The notes beneath the pieces were generated by a model that ran no database searches, was not told the origin of the DNA, and worked only from the letters and a program-made list of their open reading frames with translations. 64,000 nucleotides of DNA. It comes from Anaeromusa acidaminophila DSM 3853 (GTDB taxonomy: Bacteria > Bacillota > Negativicutes > Anaeromusales > Anaeromusaceae). Position numbers and translations under genes: made by a program. Of this stretch, positions 1-9,956 are shown one piece after another. Position 1 is the first letter of the stretch. The number at the start of each line of letters is the position of its first letter. The DNA lies in NCBI RefSeq assembly GCF_000374545.1, contig NZ_KB894582.1, positions 297,413-361,412 of the forward strand. The letters are read 5' to 3'.

Positions 1-3000
1 GCCATGCAGGCTATGGGACTTTTGGAAGAATGCAAAACCTATCGCCTGCCGCCGGAAGCCTTGCAGACAGCGGCCCGGACGGAACAGCGGCAAGGACGCT
101 CTTTGCTGGCGGACAAACTACATGACTTGGCGCTTCTTTATACGGAGTTTTCGCAGTCCTTGCAGGAACGCTATCATGATGCGCAAGACCGCATGACGAT
201 GTTGGCGGAACGGGCCCAAGAGTCGGCGCTGCTGCGAGGCTGCGAGGTTTGGGTTGATGGCTTTGCCTGGTTCAATCCGCAGGAGCTGGCAGTCTTGGGC
301 GCGATTTTGCCGCTAGCCGCAGAGGTGACCGTAACACTGTGCCTTGACGGCGCGGAACTTGCGCGATATGAAGCGGAAACGTCCTTGTTTCACAGGCAAT
401 GGCGGACGAGGGAAGATTTGCGGCGTTTGGCAGCGCAGTTGGGCGCCCAGTATGAAGAAGTCAATCTGGAAAAACAATGGCGTTTTGACAGCGGCGCATT
501 GCAGCATTTAGAAGAGCGTTTTTTCCGCTTTCCTGTGCGCTCCTTGCCGGAAGCGCCTCAGGGCGTAGTTCTTGTAGAAGCGGCGAATGGGCGCGCCGCG
601 GCGGCGGGCATTGCTAGAGACATGCTGCGCTTGGTGCGCGAAGAGGGCTGGCGTTGGCGCGATATAGCCGTGCTGGTGCGTGACGAAGAGTATCGGGATT
701 GGCTGGAGGCCGCGTTAACGGATTACGGCATTCCTTACTTTAGCGACCAGCCCAGGCAGGCGCAGCATCACCCTTTGGCGGAGCTTATTCGTTCCGCCCT
801 GGAAGTCGTTATGGGAAATTGGGGTTATGAGGCTATTTTCCGTTGCCTGAAAACAGATTTTTTTCCGTTAGAGCGAGCTGCAGTGGATAAATTGGAAAAC
901 TATGTCTTGTGCTTTGGCTTGCGCGGCCGCCGCTGGACGCAAGAGGAGCCTTGGCGTTATTGGCGGCGTCTGGCTTTGGCGGAGGAGGACGAAGGCTTGG
1001 ATGAAGCAAGTCAAGAAGAATTGGCTTGTCTCGATAACTGGCGGCGTCAAGCGGCGCAACCGCTGGCGGAGCTGGAAATGTCTCTGGGCCGGGCCTCTAC
1101 CGTGCGAGCCCAGGCAACGGCTTTGTTCCAGTTTTTGGAGCGCTTGGAAGCGCCTCTGCGTTTAGAAGAATGGGCGCAGCGAGCCGAGGAGCTGCAAGAA
1201 CTGGATGAAGCGCTGGAACACAGACAGTTTTGGGGGCAGACGGTGGCTTTGTTAGAACAACTAGTGGAGGTTCTAGGGGATGAATCTCTGCCGCCGGAGG
1301 AGTTTGCGGCTCTTTTGCAGGAAGGGCTGGAAGCTATGACTCTTAGTCTGGTGCCTCCCGGTTTGGACCATGTAGTGCTGGCGACGCTGGGCAATACAAG
1401 TCTGGCCAACGTGAAGGCCGTATATCTTCCCGGCGTCAACGAAGGCGCTCTGCCTAGGAGAGCCAGGGAAGAGGGGCTTTTGAGCGACAGCGAGCGGCGG
1501 GCGTTGCGCGGCGCCGGGCTGGAGCTCGCGCCGGGAGCGCAGGCGGATATGCTCGGAGAGCGATTTTTAGTATATACGGCGTTGAGTCGTTCTTGCCGTT
1601 ATTTATGGCTCAGTTACGCTTTGGCTGATGCAGAGGGGAAAAGTCAAGCGCCTTCCTTGATTGTACGCCGCCTGCGCGAATTGTGGCCGCAGCTGCCGCT
1701 GCAAAGCTTGCCGCTGGATATTCCGGCAGGCGAGGAGGCTGCTTATGCAGTACAGCCGGAACAAGCCTTGGCGGCTTTGCCGGGCGTGCTGCGGCGCTAT
1801 CGGGAAAGCGGCGAATTAGCGCCGCTTTGGCGGGAAGTGTATAATTGGGGGCTTCGCTGCCGCCCAGAGGAGTTGCGGCGCTATTTGACAGGCTTATTCC
1901 ATGATAATCGCGAACGGCTGCTGCCGCCGGAATTAGCGCAGCGTCTGTTTTTGCGCGGTCAGCGCCTCAGCGGCAGCGTGACGCGCTTTGAGGCCTTTCA
2001 AGCCTGCCCGTTTCGGCATTTCGCGCGCTATGGCTTAGGCTTGCGGCAACGTTCCGTCTTTCGCTTGGCGGCGCCCGATTTGGGGCAGTTTCTGCATGCG
2101 TCCTTGAAAGAATATGGTGAACGCTTAGCGGCCAAAGGGCAAAGCTGGGCGGACCCGGGAGACGACGAGCGCGTGGCTTTGTGTGAAGAAGTAGTGAATG
2201 CGTTGGCGCCGAGGCTGCAAAATGAAATTTTGCTCAGTTCCGGCCAGCACAGGCACCTGCTGCGCCGCTTAGGACGCACGGTGCGCCGAGCGGCGAAACA
2301 ATTGAGCGATTTTGCGGCGGCCGGCAGTTTTAAGACTTGCTGGCTGGAGCAGTGCTTTGGCCGTGGCGAGCAGGCGCTGCCGCCATTGACGTTTCATTTG
2401 CCCGGAGGGCAGCGTTTGGATATTTCCGGGCAGATTGACCGGGTAGATAGCGCCGAGCAAGATGGCCTTCGCTATTTGCTTGTGATTGACTATAAGTCCG
2501 GCAAGGCGGGACTGAATCTCGATCAGATTTACTATGGACTGCGCCTGCAGCTTCTGACCTACTTGCTGGTGGCGCTCGAAGCCGGCCGCAGCGTATTTGG
2601 CCAGGAATGTCTGCCTGCAGGGATGCTGTACTATTTCTTGCAGGATCCGGCCGTGAGCGGCGAGGGGCCGAAAAGCGAAGCGGAAATTGAAGCGGAAGTG
2701 GCTAAAAAATTGAAACTGCCCGGCTGGACGCTGCAGGAACCCCAGGTGTCCCGGCTGCTGGATTCGTCGATTGAGGGCAGCTGGTCTAAGTTTTTATCCA
2801 TATCCTTAAAAAAAGACGGCGACTATCATCCGACCTGTTTGCGTCAAGTGCGCTCGGCGGAACAGTTTGGGGCGTTATTGCTGCATGCGCGCAAGGTATT
2901 GCAGGAAACTGGTGAGGCTATTTTAGAGGGTCAGGTGACGCCGGCGCCCTATGAGCTGGAAGGGCAGAGTCCGTGCCTGTGGTGCGAGTATCGCAGCGTT

Positions 3001-3111
3001 TGTCAGTTTGACAAAGCCATTGAAGGCCAAGCTTGCCGTTTGCTGAAAAAAATGAAGGAAGATGAAGTATGGCTGCGCTTGCTGCCAACAGGAAGGGAGA
3101 ATCAAGCATGA
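1..3111 (+). CDS. addB: AddB, ATP-dependent helicase/nuclease subunit B (5' truncated by window edge)
   Basis: Subunit B of the AddAB helicase-nuclease, which resects double-strand breaks for RecA-dependent repair. The frame is open from base 1, so the true start lies upstream; about 1036 codons are visible against a usual length near 1150. The RecB-type nuclease core is seen as GQIDRVD followed by VIDYKSGK (about visible residue 830). The four Cys expected to hold the AddB iron-sulfur cluster are present: one in FQACPFRHF and three in PCLWCEYRSVCQFD near the C-terminus. The stop overlaps the addA start by 4 bases (ATGA), so the two are translationally coupled. The family assignment is firm; only the N-terminal helicase-like part is missing. 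Confidence 0.95.
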   Translation, partial: AMQAMGLLEECKTYRLPPEALQTAARTEQRQGRSLLADKLHDLALLYTEFSQSLQERYHDAQDRMTMLAERAQESALLRGCEVWVDGFAWFNPQELAVLGAILPLAAEVTVTLCLDGAELARYEAETSLFHRQWRTREDLRRLAAQLGAQYEEVNLEKQWRFDSGALQHLEERFFRFPVRSLPEAPQGVVLVEAANGRAAAAGIARDMLRLVREEGWRWRDIAVLVRDEEYRDWLEAALTDYGIPYFSDQPRQAQHHPLAELIRSALEVVMGNWGYEAIFRCLKTDFFPLERAAVDKLENYVLCFGLRGRRWTQEEPWRYWRRLALAEEDEGLDEASQEELACLDNWRRQAAQPLAELEMSLGRASTVRAQATALFQFLERLEAPLRLEEWAQRAEELQELDEALEHRQFWGQTVALLEQLVEVLGDESLPPEEFAALLQEGLEAMTLSLVPPGLDHVVLATLGNTSLANVKAVYLPGVNEGALPRRAREEGLLSDSERRALRGAGLELAPGAQADMLGERFLVYTALSRSCRYLWLSYALADAEGKSQAPSLIVRRLRELWPQLPLQSLPLDIPAGEEAAYAVQPEQALAALPGVLRRYRESGELAPLWREVYNWGLRCRPEELRRYLTGLFHDNRERLLPPELAQRLFLRGQRLSGSVTRFEAFQACPFRHFARYGLGLRQRSVFRLAAPDLGQFLHASLKEYGERLAAKGQSWADPGDDERVALCEEVVNALAPRLQNEILLSSGQHRHLLRRLGRTVRRAAKQLSDFAAAGSFKTCWLEQCFGRGEQALPPLTFHLPGGQRLDISGQIDRVDSAEQDGLRYLLVIDYKSGKAGLNLDQIYYGLRLQLLTYLLVALEAGRSVFGQECLPAGMLYYFLQDPAVSGEGPKSEAEIEAEVAKKLKLPGWTLQEPQVSRLLDSSIEGSWSKFLSISLKKDGDYHPTCLRQVRSAEQFGALLLHARKVLQETGEAILEGQVTPAPYELEGQSPCLWCEYRSVCQFDKAIEGQACRLLKKMKEDEVWLRLLPTGRENQA

Positions 3112-6100
3112 GCTGGTCAGAGAGACAGCGCCGGGCGATTGAAGCGAGGCGTAAAAATTTGCTGGTTTCGGCGGCGGCTGGCTCCGGCAAGACCGCGGTG
3201 CTGGTGGAACGAGTCATTCAGCGCATGCTGGATGTCGCAGACCCTTTGGATATCGACAGACTGTTAGTCGTTACCTTTACCAATGCGGCGGCCTTGGAAA
3301 TGAGAGAGCGCATTGCCGCGGCGCTGGGGAAAGAGCTGAGCCGTCAGGATTTGCCGACAGACAGGCTGGAACGTCTGGAACGGCAGTTGGCGTTGTTAGG
3401 CTCGGCTTCTATTTCGACCATTCATTCTTTTTGTCAGTCTGTAGTGCGGCAGCATTTTCACCAATTGGATTTGGATCCGCGTTTTCGCGTGGCTTCGCAG
3501 GCGGAGGCGGATTTGCTGCGCCGCGATGTTCTGGAAGAGGTGCTAGAAAAACGCTATGCTGCAGATGATCCGGCAATGTTCCTGTTGGCGGATTGCTATG
3601 GCGGCGAGCGGGATGATGCGGAGCTGGGCGCGATGATTGTGGAGCTCTACGAGTTTTCACGCTCGCTTCCAGAACCGGAGCTCTGGCTGCAAGGCTGTCT
3701 GGATGTATTTGCGCCGCCGGAGCTAGTTTCCTTTGATGAACTGCCGCAGGCCAAACTGTTGCTGCGCCAGGCGAAACTGCGCCTGGGAACACTGGCTGTG
3801 GCGGCTGCGGACTTGCTGGAATTGGCGGAATTGGCTGGCGAAAAAGAAGTGCAACTGGCGCAGGAGTATGCGGCAGTTATTGCCGAGCTGCAGGCAGCTT
3901 CCACTTGGAGCGAGCTGGAGCGCGCCTGCAGGCAAGGCGAAAAAACCGCCTATACCCGCCTGAGCGGCGGCAAAAAAGATCCTGCCGGGCAAGAGGCGCG
4001 GGACGCGTTTAAGCAGGAGCGGGATCAGTTGAAAAAGCAGCTGGAAAAAGTCTATGTCTTAGTTGATCGGCCCGGGGAGGAGCTTTTAGAGGACTTGCGT
4101 CACTGCCAGCCGTTAATGGCGGCGCTGGTGGCGGTGACCTTGGAGTTTGCCTCCGCCTTTCGCGAAGCGAAGGCTAGTCGTAATTTGCTGGATTTCGGAG
4201 ATTTGGAACATTTTTGTTTGGCGGTTTTGCGCGACGGCGAGGGCCCTTCGGCGGCGGCGCTGGACTTGCAAGAACGCTTTCAGGAAGTGATGGTCGACGA
4301 ATATCAGGATACGAACGGCGTGCAGGAAGCCATTTTGCAATGTCTGTGTCCGGTAGCGAGCGGCCGGCTGTTTTTAGTAGGCGATGTGAAGCAAAGCATT
4401 TACCGTTTTCGCCTGGCGGAGCCGGAGTTGTTTCGCGAAAAATATGAAAGCTATCCAGCGTTGGGCGAGGGCTATGAACGAATTGATCTGGCGCAAAATT
4501 TTCGCAGCCGCGCCAACGTGCTGGCAGGGGTCAATTATCTTTTTCGACAGTTGATGGAACCGCAGGTGGCGGAGCTAGCGTATGGGGAAGCTGAATTTCT
4601 GCGGCCGGGGCTGCCGTATCCTCCTTGCGAAGGGAAAAGTTTGGACGGACCGAATGAGCTTTGGCTGCTGGAGGAGACAGGGCAAGAGGCGACAGAAAGC
4701 GAAGAGGACGGCGCGGGTGAAGAACTGCCGGAAGGCTTTGCTGCCGAAGCGGCTCTGATTGCCAGACGCTTGCAAAAGCTGCATGAAGAGCAAGTGCAGG
4801 TATATGATAAGGGGCTGGGCGGTTATCGGGCGTTGGCTTGGCGGGATGTAGTAGTGTTGTTGCGTTCCGTGCGGGCTAAGGGACCGGTGCTGCTGGAGGC
4901 ATTGCGCGAAGCAGGTATTCCTGCGTACGCGGATGTGGATGAAGGATATTTCCGAGAGATCGAAGTAGAGGTGCTGTTGGCTGCCTTGGCGGTAGTGGAC
5001 AACCCTCGTCAAGATATTCCCTTGGCTGCGTTTTTGCGGTCCCCCTTAGTGGGCTGTAAAGCGGAAGAGTTGGCCGAAATTCGTCTTGCTGGCGCCGAGC
5101 GAAGCGATTTGTGGGATGCGGTAACGGTTTTCGCGGAGTTGGAAACAGAAGCAGGCCATAAAGCGGCGCGCGCCCAGGAGCTTTTGGAAGGCTGGCGTCG
5201 GTTGGCGCGGCGGCGAGGCGTGCCGGAGCTGCTTTTGCGCATGTACCGCGATACGGGGTATTACGAGTACGTAGGCGGCTTGCCTGGGGGCGCGCTGCGG
5301 CAAGCCAACCTGCGCGCTCTTTATGATCGGGCGCGGCAGTTTGAGAACACCCATTATCGAGGCCTTTTCCGCTTTTTGCGTTTTGTGGAGGATCTGCGCG
5401 AAGGCGGCGCTGATATGGCGGTGGCTCGAATTTTGGGGGAGCAAGAAAATGTTGTGCGGGTTATGACCATCCACAAAAGCAAAGGGCTCGAGTTTCCGGT
5501 AGTGGTTGTGGCCGATGCGGGCAAGCAGTTTAACCTGCAGGACTTGAAAAAGCCGGTTCTTTTTCATAAAACTCAGGGGTTGGGGCCGCAAGTTATTGAT
5601 GTAAAGACGCGTTACCGTTACCCTGGCGCGGCTCGTAAGGCCGTAGCTCATTGCTTGGAAATGGAGACGAAAGCCGAAGAGTTGCGTGTCTTATATGTGG
5701 CTCTTACGCGGGCGCGGGAAAAATTGATTTTAACGGGACGCCTCAAGCACGCAGACAAGGCGGCCGCCAACTGGTGCCGGCAAAGCTGTCGCAGGGAAGA
5801 GTTGCTGCCAGCCGGCTTGATTGCTGAAGCCAAAGGCTATTTGGACTGGCTGGGGCCGGCTTTAGTGCGGCACCAAGCTGCCGGAGATTTGCGTCGTTTG
5901 GGTGGTGCGCCCCAAGACGAATGCCTGTTACCGGACGAAAGCCTTTGGGGGATTCATATTTGTCCGCCTGCAGCGGCGGAGGCTGCTGGTGAGGCGGCCT
6001 TGCCTGACGATTGGTCTTGTTTAGAAGAAGGCCAGCCGTTGCCTGGCGGCGAAGAGGCTCGAACCGCAGCCTGCCTGGAGTGGCAATATCCTTGGCAGGA

Positions 6101-6761
6101 TACGGTCGGCAAGGCGGCTAAGCTGTCGGTAACGGAAATAAAGCGCCGTTTTGCCGATGTAGACGAAAGCGCTCGCCCTTGGCCGGCGCGGTCTGGTTCG
6201 GTATATGACCGGCCGATTTTTTTGCAGGCGCAGCAAGGGCCGAAGGGCGGCGAATACGGTGTCTGGATGCATACGGTGATGCAGCATTTGCCGCTAGAGG
6301 GCAGGCTGAATGAGGAACAGGTGCAGTCTGTTTTGGAAGAATTAGTTGCCAAGGAAGTGCTGCTGCCGGAGCAGGCGTCAGCCTTGGAAGCATCGAAAAT
6401 TGCCGCCTTTTTGGCTTCCTCCCTGGGAAGCCGCTTGCTGGCGTCCGCGCAAGTTCGACGGGAGGTTCCTTTTAGCGTTCTGTTGCCGGCGGAAGAATTT
6501 TATCCTGAAGTGGCCGGTCAGGAAGAAACTGTCTTTGTGCAAGGCGTGGCGGACTTGTTGTTTAAAGAAGGCGACGCTTGGATTTTGGTAGACTATAAAA
6601 GTGATCGAGGTTTGTCGCCGGCAGAATTGGCAAGCCGCTATCGTTTGCAGTTGGAGCTCTACGCCCGAGCCTTGGGCGGCATTCTGCGGCAGCCTGTCAA
6701 AGAGTGCTGGCTGTACTCCTTCGCACTGGGGGAAACCATTCTTTTAGAGAATGAGGATTGA
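3108..6761 (+). CDS. addA: AddA, ATP-dependent helicase/nuclease subunit A
   Basis: UvrD-type helicase with a C-terminal nuclease, the motor subunit of AddAB (1217 residues, normal length). Visible motifs are Walker A AAAGSGKTA (about residue 25), Walker B DEYQDTN (about 397), the late helicase motif VALTRAREKL, and the nuclease motif LVDYKSDRG (about 1160). I chose ATG 3108, which overlaps the addB stop and follows GGAAGGGAG, over an in-frame ATG at 3069 that lies deep inside addB. The stop codon runs straight into an intergenic repeat (TGAACAAGAG). Confidence 0.96.
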   Translation: MSWSERQRRAIEARRKNLLVSAAAGSGKTAVLVERVIQRMLDVADPLDIDRLLVVTFTNAAALEMRERIAAALGKELSRQDLPTDRLERLERQLALLGSASISTIHSFCQSVVRQHFHQLDLDPRFRVASQAEADLLRRDVLEEVLEKRYAADDPAMFLLADCYGGERDDAELGAMIVELYEFSRSLPEPELWLQGCLDVFAPPELVSFDELPQAKLLLRQAKLRLGTLAVAAADLLELAELAGEKEVQLAQEYAAVIAELQAASTWSELERACRQGEKTAYTRLSGGKKDPAGQEARDAFKQERDQLKKQLEKVYVLVDRPGEELLEDLRHCQPLMAALVAVTLEFASAFREAKASRNLLDFGDLEHFCLAVLRDGEGPSAAALDLQERFQEVMVDEYQDTNGVQEAILQCLCPVASGRLFLVGDVKQSIYRFRLAEPELFREKYESYPALGEGYERIDLAQNFRSRANVLAGVNYLFRQLMEPQVAELAYGEAEFLRPGLPYPPCEGKSLDGPNELWLLEETGQEATESEEDGAGEELPEGFAAEAALIARRLQKLHEEQVQVYDKGLGGYRALAWRDVVVLLRSVRAKGPVLLEALREAGIPAYADVDEGYFREIEVEVLLAALAVVDNPRQDIPLAAFLRSPLVGCKAEELAEIRLAGAERSDLWDAVTVFAELETEAGHKAARAQELLEGWRRLARRRGVPELLLRMYRDTGYYEYVGGLPGGALRQANLRALYDRARQFENTHYRGLFRFLRFVEDLREGGADMAVARILGEQENVVRVMTIHKSKGLEFPVVVVADAGKQFNLQDLKKPVLFHKTQGLGPQVIDVKTRYRYPGAARKAVAHCLEMETKAEELRVLYVALTRAREKLILTGRLKHADKAAANWCRQSCRREELLPAGLIAEAKGYLDWLGPALVRHQAAGDLRRLGGAPQDECLLPDESLWGIHICPPAAAEAAGEAALPDDWSCLEEGQPLPGGEEARTAACLEWQYPWQDTVGKAAKLSVTEIKRRFADVDESARPWPARSGSVYDRPIFLQAQQGPKGGEYGVWMHTVMQHLPLEGRLNEEQVQSVLEELVAKEVLLPEQASALEASKIAAFLASSLGSRLLASAQVRREVPFSVLLPAEEFYPEVAGQEETVFVQGVADLLFKEGDAWILVDYKSDRGLSPAELASRYRLQLELYARALGGILRQPVKECWLYSFALGETILLENED

Positions 6762-6840
6762 ACAAGAGTCGCGAGAGGGTATGCAGGAGGGGGCGAAATT
6801 TAACAAGAGTAGAGTGAGTAGAGAGAGGGTGCGCAGGCGG
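6759..6840 (+). repeat. GAACAAGAG intergenic repeat, two tandem forward copies
   Basis: Two copies begin at 6760 and 6802, each reading roughly AACAAGAGT, then GAG-rich sequence, then GAGGGTRYGCAGG. The first starts inside the addA stop codon. Inverted relatives lie at 6971-7018, on the other side of a hairpin. Confidence 0.75.
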
Positions 6841-6904
6841 CGGTTACTATATTTGAGAATTTTATTAAAACAAGACAGTCAGGCGTAATAATCTGATATA
6901 GCAA

Positions 6905-6946
6905 AAACAGAGTCCGTGAAAGATTGCTTTCATGGACTCTGTTTTT
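6905..6946. terminator. Bidirectional rho-independent terminator between addA and the prenyltransferase gene
   Basis: A stem of about 17 bp (AACAGAGTCC-TGAAAG pairing with CTTTCA-GGACTCTGTT, one mismatch) is followed by six T and preceded by an A run. It can serve both converging transcripts. Confidence 0.85.
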
Positions 6947-6970
6947 TAAAAGTCATTAAATTATAAAACC

Positions 6971-7018
6971 CGTAATCCTCGGTCGTACCCTCCGATTACT
7001 CCCTCTACTCTTGTTCAA
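6971..7018 (-). repeat. GAACAAGAG intergenic repeat, inverted copy
   Basis: Reads on the plus strand as CGTAATCCTC-GTCGTACCCTCC ... CTACTCTTGTTCAA. It begins about 20 nt past the stop of the minus-strand prenyltransferase gene and pairs as an inverted copy with 6759-6840. The inner CGTAATCCTCNGTCGTACCCTCC block recurs at 21585 and 46735. Confidence 0.75.
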
Positions 7019-7038
7019 ATGCCGTGGTCTCGTGCCTC

Positions 7039-7896
7039 TCACGTTCCCCGGGTCAGCACGTCGAGGAGCACGCCGGCGAAGAAGAGCAGGCTTAAAAGGC
7101 TATTGCAGTGAAAAAAGGCTACCTGACTGCGGGACAGATCCGCCGGACTTACCAGGTGGTGCTGCCACCAAAGCGGAAAAGCGGCGGCGCCAAGGGCCGC
7201 CCAGTACCAGGGACCCAGCGCTAAAAGCCAGCCGGTAATTACGAAAAAACTGGCGGCGAAGACATGGAAAAAGGCGGCCAGGCGCAGTGAGTGAGCGAGG
7301 CCAAAGCGGGCGGGAATAGAGTACAGTCCGGCTTGACGGTCAAATTCCATATCGCTGCAGGCGTAGATGATATCAAAACCGGCTACCCAGAAGAGGACGC
7401 CACCCCACAAAGAAAGAGCGGGCGTGCTGAGCGTGTCAGCGATAGCGGCCCAAGCGCAAAGAGGCGCTAGGCCCAATGTACCGCCGAGAAAGAGATGGCA
7501 TAGCCAGGTGAAACGCTTCGTGTAGGAGTAGAAGGTAAGACAAAAGACGACTGGCAGCAGCAATTTTACAGCCAGCGAGCTGAGTTGAAATGCAGCCAGA
7601 GCCAAGAGCAGCAGGGAAAGGATCGTGTAGAGGGACACCGCACCAAGGCTTAAGCGTTTTTGCGGTAGAGCGCGATCAGCGGTACGGGGGTTGGCGGCGT
7701 CGATGCGCCGATCCGCTAAGCGGTTAAAGGACATGGCGGCGGTACGCGCGCCCGCCATGGCGATGGTAATCCAAAAAAGATCATGAAGCGAAGGGATACG
7801 CTGGGCGGTTAACAACGCGCCCGCATAGGCGAAAGGCAACGCGAATAAAGTGTGTTTAAACTTAATCATTTCCAGAAAAATGCGCAATGTCTGCAT
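7039..7896 (-). CDS. UbiA-family prenyltransferase (menaquinone/4-hydroxybenzoate type)
   Basis: Integral membrane enzyme that attaches a polyprenyl chain to an aromatic quinone precursor. The first Asp-rich motif is NRLADRRIDAANPRT (about residue 60) and the second is DMEFDRQAGLYSIPARFG, both typical of UbiA; there are about eight hydrophobic helices over 285 residues. ATG 7896 lies one base after the stop of the upstream methyltransferase and follows GCGAGG; an ATG 30 bases further up would overlap that gene. The pairing with UbiE suggests menaquinone synthesis (MqnP or MenA role). Which aromatic acceptor is used cannot be told from the sequence. Confidence 0.88.
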   Translation of the reverse strand: MQTLRIFLEMIKFKHTLFALPFAYAGALLTAQRIPSLHDLFWITIAMAGARTAAMSFNRLADRRIDAANPRTADRALPQKRLSLGAVSLYTILSLLLLALAAFQLSSLAVKLLLPVVFCLTFYSYTKRFTWLCHLFLGGTLGLAPLCAWAAIADTLSTPALSLWGGVLFWVAGFDIIYACSDMEFDRQAGLYSIPARFGLAHSLRLAAFFHVFAASFFVITGWLLALGPWYWAALGAAAFPLWWQHHLVSPADLSRSQVAFFHCNSLLSLLFFAGVLLDVLTRGT

Positions 7897-7897
7897 A

Positions 7898-8626
7898 TCA
7901 AACCTCGCTTTTAACGGCTGTAACAATGGAGACGATGCCGTTTGTTAAATTTTTCCCTGAAATAGTTGCAGCGCCCAGCTGGTCCAGAATTTGAGAAATT
8001 GCTTCGCCCGAAGGAAGGGTATGAAGCGATTCCGGCAGCCAGCGCTGAAAGGTGACGGGAAGGCCAAGGTATAAGCTTCCTGCCAGGGGCAGTACATGCT
8101 CAAAATAAAAATGAAATAGCGGCGTCAGAAAAGTATCCGAGGGTTGAGAAAGTTCTAGCAGCAGTAGTTTGCCTCCGGGACGAAGTACGCGGAGCATTTC
8201 TCGTAGCGCCTGTTCCGTACCGGCGACACTGTACAAGCCAAAGGCGATGGAGACGCCATCAAAGGAAGCGTCGCCAAACGGCAGGTGCAGTACATTGCCA
8301 TGAACCCAGGAAACTTGGCGGCAGCGAGGATGATAGCGGAGATTTGCTTCCGCTTCGCGCAGCATGTTGGCGGAAAAGTCCAACCCGGTAATACGGCCTA
8401 TTTCGTCGCAATGACGTAGCAATTCTTGCGTCAGGCGTCCAGTGCCGCAGCAGACATCCAACAGTTTTGCCTGCGGCGGGAAGTCGGCTTGTTCCACCGC
8501 TTTGCGTCGCCAATATTGATCGTGAAAAAAGCTGATCATGCGGTTAAGGCAGTTGTAGCGAGGAGCGATGGACTGGAAAATGGCATGCATTTTTTCTTCT
8601 TTGCGGTAAAAATGAAAGCATTGCAT
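7898..8626 (-). CDS. UbiE/MenG-like quinone C-methyltransferase
   Basis: SAM-dependent class I methyltransferase, probably the last C-methylation of demethylmenaquinone. SAM motif I is LLDVCCGTGRLT (about residue 52), preceded by the family-typical IAPRYNCLNRMISF; motif II follows as DASFDGVSIAFGLYS. It has 242 residues from ATG 8626, which is preceded by a strong AGGAGGGA; the open frame extends 75 bases upstream without such a site. It is the first gene of a two-gene operon with the prenyltransferase. The chemistry fits UbiE/MenG, but related methyltransferases with other substrates exist. Confidence 0.85.
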   Translation of the reverse strand: MQCFHFYRKEEKMHAIFQSIAPRYNCLNRMISFFHDQYWRRKAVEQADFPPQAKLLDVCCGTGRLTQELLRHCDEIGRITGLDFSANMLREAEANLRYHPRCRQVSWVHGNVLHLPFGDASFDGVSIAFGLYSVAGTEQALREMLRVLRPGGKLLLLELSQPSDTFLTPLFHFYFEHVLPLAGSLYLGLPVTFQRWLPESLHTLPSGEAISQILDQLGAATISGKNLTNGIVSIVTAVKSEV

Positions 8627-8716
8627 AGCAAATCCCTCCTGCTTGTGATGTCGGAAAAAATCCGACATATATTGGAACTGACTACTGGAACGTAATGACA
8701 AATGAAAAGCTATCTT

Positions 8717-8745
8717 TTATAATATAGGGAAATAAACTCTGTAAA
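8717..8745 (-). promoter_or_regulatory. Candidate sigma-70 promoter for the ubiE-ubiA pair
   Basis: On the minus strand, TTTACA (8740-8745) and TTATAA (8717-8722) are separated by 17 bp, about 90 bp upstream of the methyltransferase start. Confidence 0.45.
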
Positions 8746-8879
8746 AAGAGCTGTATTGGGCAGCATCTTTTATAGATTCAACGAAGCGTTCCTGAAGACG
8801 GAGTTATTCTATTAGTCTCAGCATACACGAAACAGGCTTTTTTTTGCAAGCGGCAACACCTGTTGGAAAGGAGCCGGCC

Positions 8880-9956
8880 ATGGGCATGCAAGGTTGGTTG
8901 TCCGGTTCGCACGGCGATGCGTGGGTAGCGCAGCTGGAGCGTATCGAATGGAAAGAAAATGAACTATTGCTGCTCTTAGCAGCGTCTGCTTCACGGGCTG
9001 CGTTGCCGGCGGTATGGCAATGGGCCCGTGACAAAGGCGTGGCTTTAGCGGGTTCTTTATTTCCTGCTCTCATTCAAGGAGAGCGCGTTGCCAAGGAAGG
9101 GGCCTGCTGGCTGAGGCTGTCTCTGGCTGCACCGCTTTTGCCGTTGTATCCTAAACAAGAGGAGCCGCCTTGGCGGCATGACGTGCAAAATACGACTGCT
9201 TTTTTGCTGTTTAATTGCCAGCGCGGCGAAACAGAGCATTTACTGGACGTTTTATACGATTATCTGGGGCATTCGATTCGCTGCATTGGTGCTGTGGGTG
9301 AATGCGACTTGCCGAAAACAGATACTGGTTTGTTTACGCAGGATGGGTGGTGCGAGGCTGTCGGCTTGGCCGTATTTGCCACCTGTGGACTTCAGACTTC
9401 ACGCGGTTATGGCTTTAGTAGTCTGCCTGATGTATTGGTCGTGACCAAGGCGGAGAAAAATCGTATTTTGGAGCTGAATTGGCAGACAGCGCAGGCCGCT
9501 TACCAGGGAGTGTTGGCGGCGCATGGCCTAGCATTGGATGATTTTGGTCATTATCCGCTGGGCATTGTGCGTGAAGAAAGCGTAGATTTGGTACGCAGCA
9601 TTGTAGAAATGACAGAAGACGGCGGCTTGATTTGCGCTGGTGAAGTGCCGGAAAATGCCGTTCTTAGCGTGCTTGTCGCCGAGGAAGAGGCTATGGCGGC
9701 CTCGGCGGCTGCCGCTGCGGAAGAAGTTGAAGTTACTGCGGCGCAAGGGGCCTTGATCGTAAATTGTTATGCCAGAGCGCAACTGGAAGGACCCATATTT
9801 ACAAAAGAACTTTCGGCCATTCGGCAAAATCTGCAACGGCGAAATCCGAAACTGGATGCTCTTTACGGAGTATTGAGCTATGGGGAAATTGTCTTGCCGT
9901 CAGACGGAATCTTGGAATTATGCAATAAAACCGTTGTTATTGGAGTGATGGTATGA
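8880..9956 (+). CDS. FIST-domain sensory protein
   Basis: Soluble 358-residue protein matching the FIST sensory family (FIST_N then FIST_C, proposed to bind small ligands such as amino acids). The match rests on overall layout and on segments such as LLFNCQRG, IGAVGECDL and the C-terminal ALYGVLSYGEI; I see no catalytic motif. An Ala/Glu-rich linker (about residues 265-285) divides the two halves. The start follows GGAAAGGAG. Its stop overlaps the start of the GGDEF/HD-GYP gene by 4 bases, so it probably supplies the sensory input for that c-di-GMP enzyme. The ligand is unknown. Confidence 0.75.
   Translation: MGMQGWLSGSHGDAWVAQLERIEWKENELLLLLAASASRAALPAVWQWARDKGVALAGSLFPALIQGERVAKEGACWLRLSLAAPLLPLYPKQEEPPWRHDVQNTTAFLLFNCQRGETEHLLDVLYDYLGHSIRCIGAVGECDLPKTDTGLFTQDGWCEAVGLAVFATCGLQTSRGYGFSSLPDVLVVTKAEKNRILELNWQTAQAAYQGVLAAHGLALDDFGHYPLGIVREESVDLVRSIVEMTEDGGLICAGEVPENAVLSVLVAEEEAMAASAAAAAEEVEVTAAQGALIVNCYARAQLEGPIFTKELSAIRQNLQRRNPKLDALYGVLSYGEIVLPSDGILELCNKTVVIGVMV

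Noticed and set aside
6759..7018. CRISPR-like array from the repeated GAG-rich units
   Set aside because: Copies differ in length and sequence, occur in both orientations and lack regular spacers; no cas gene is present.
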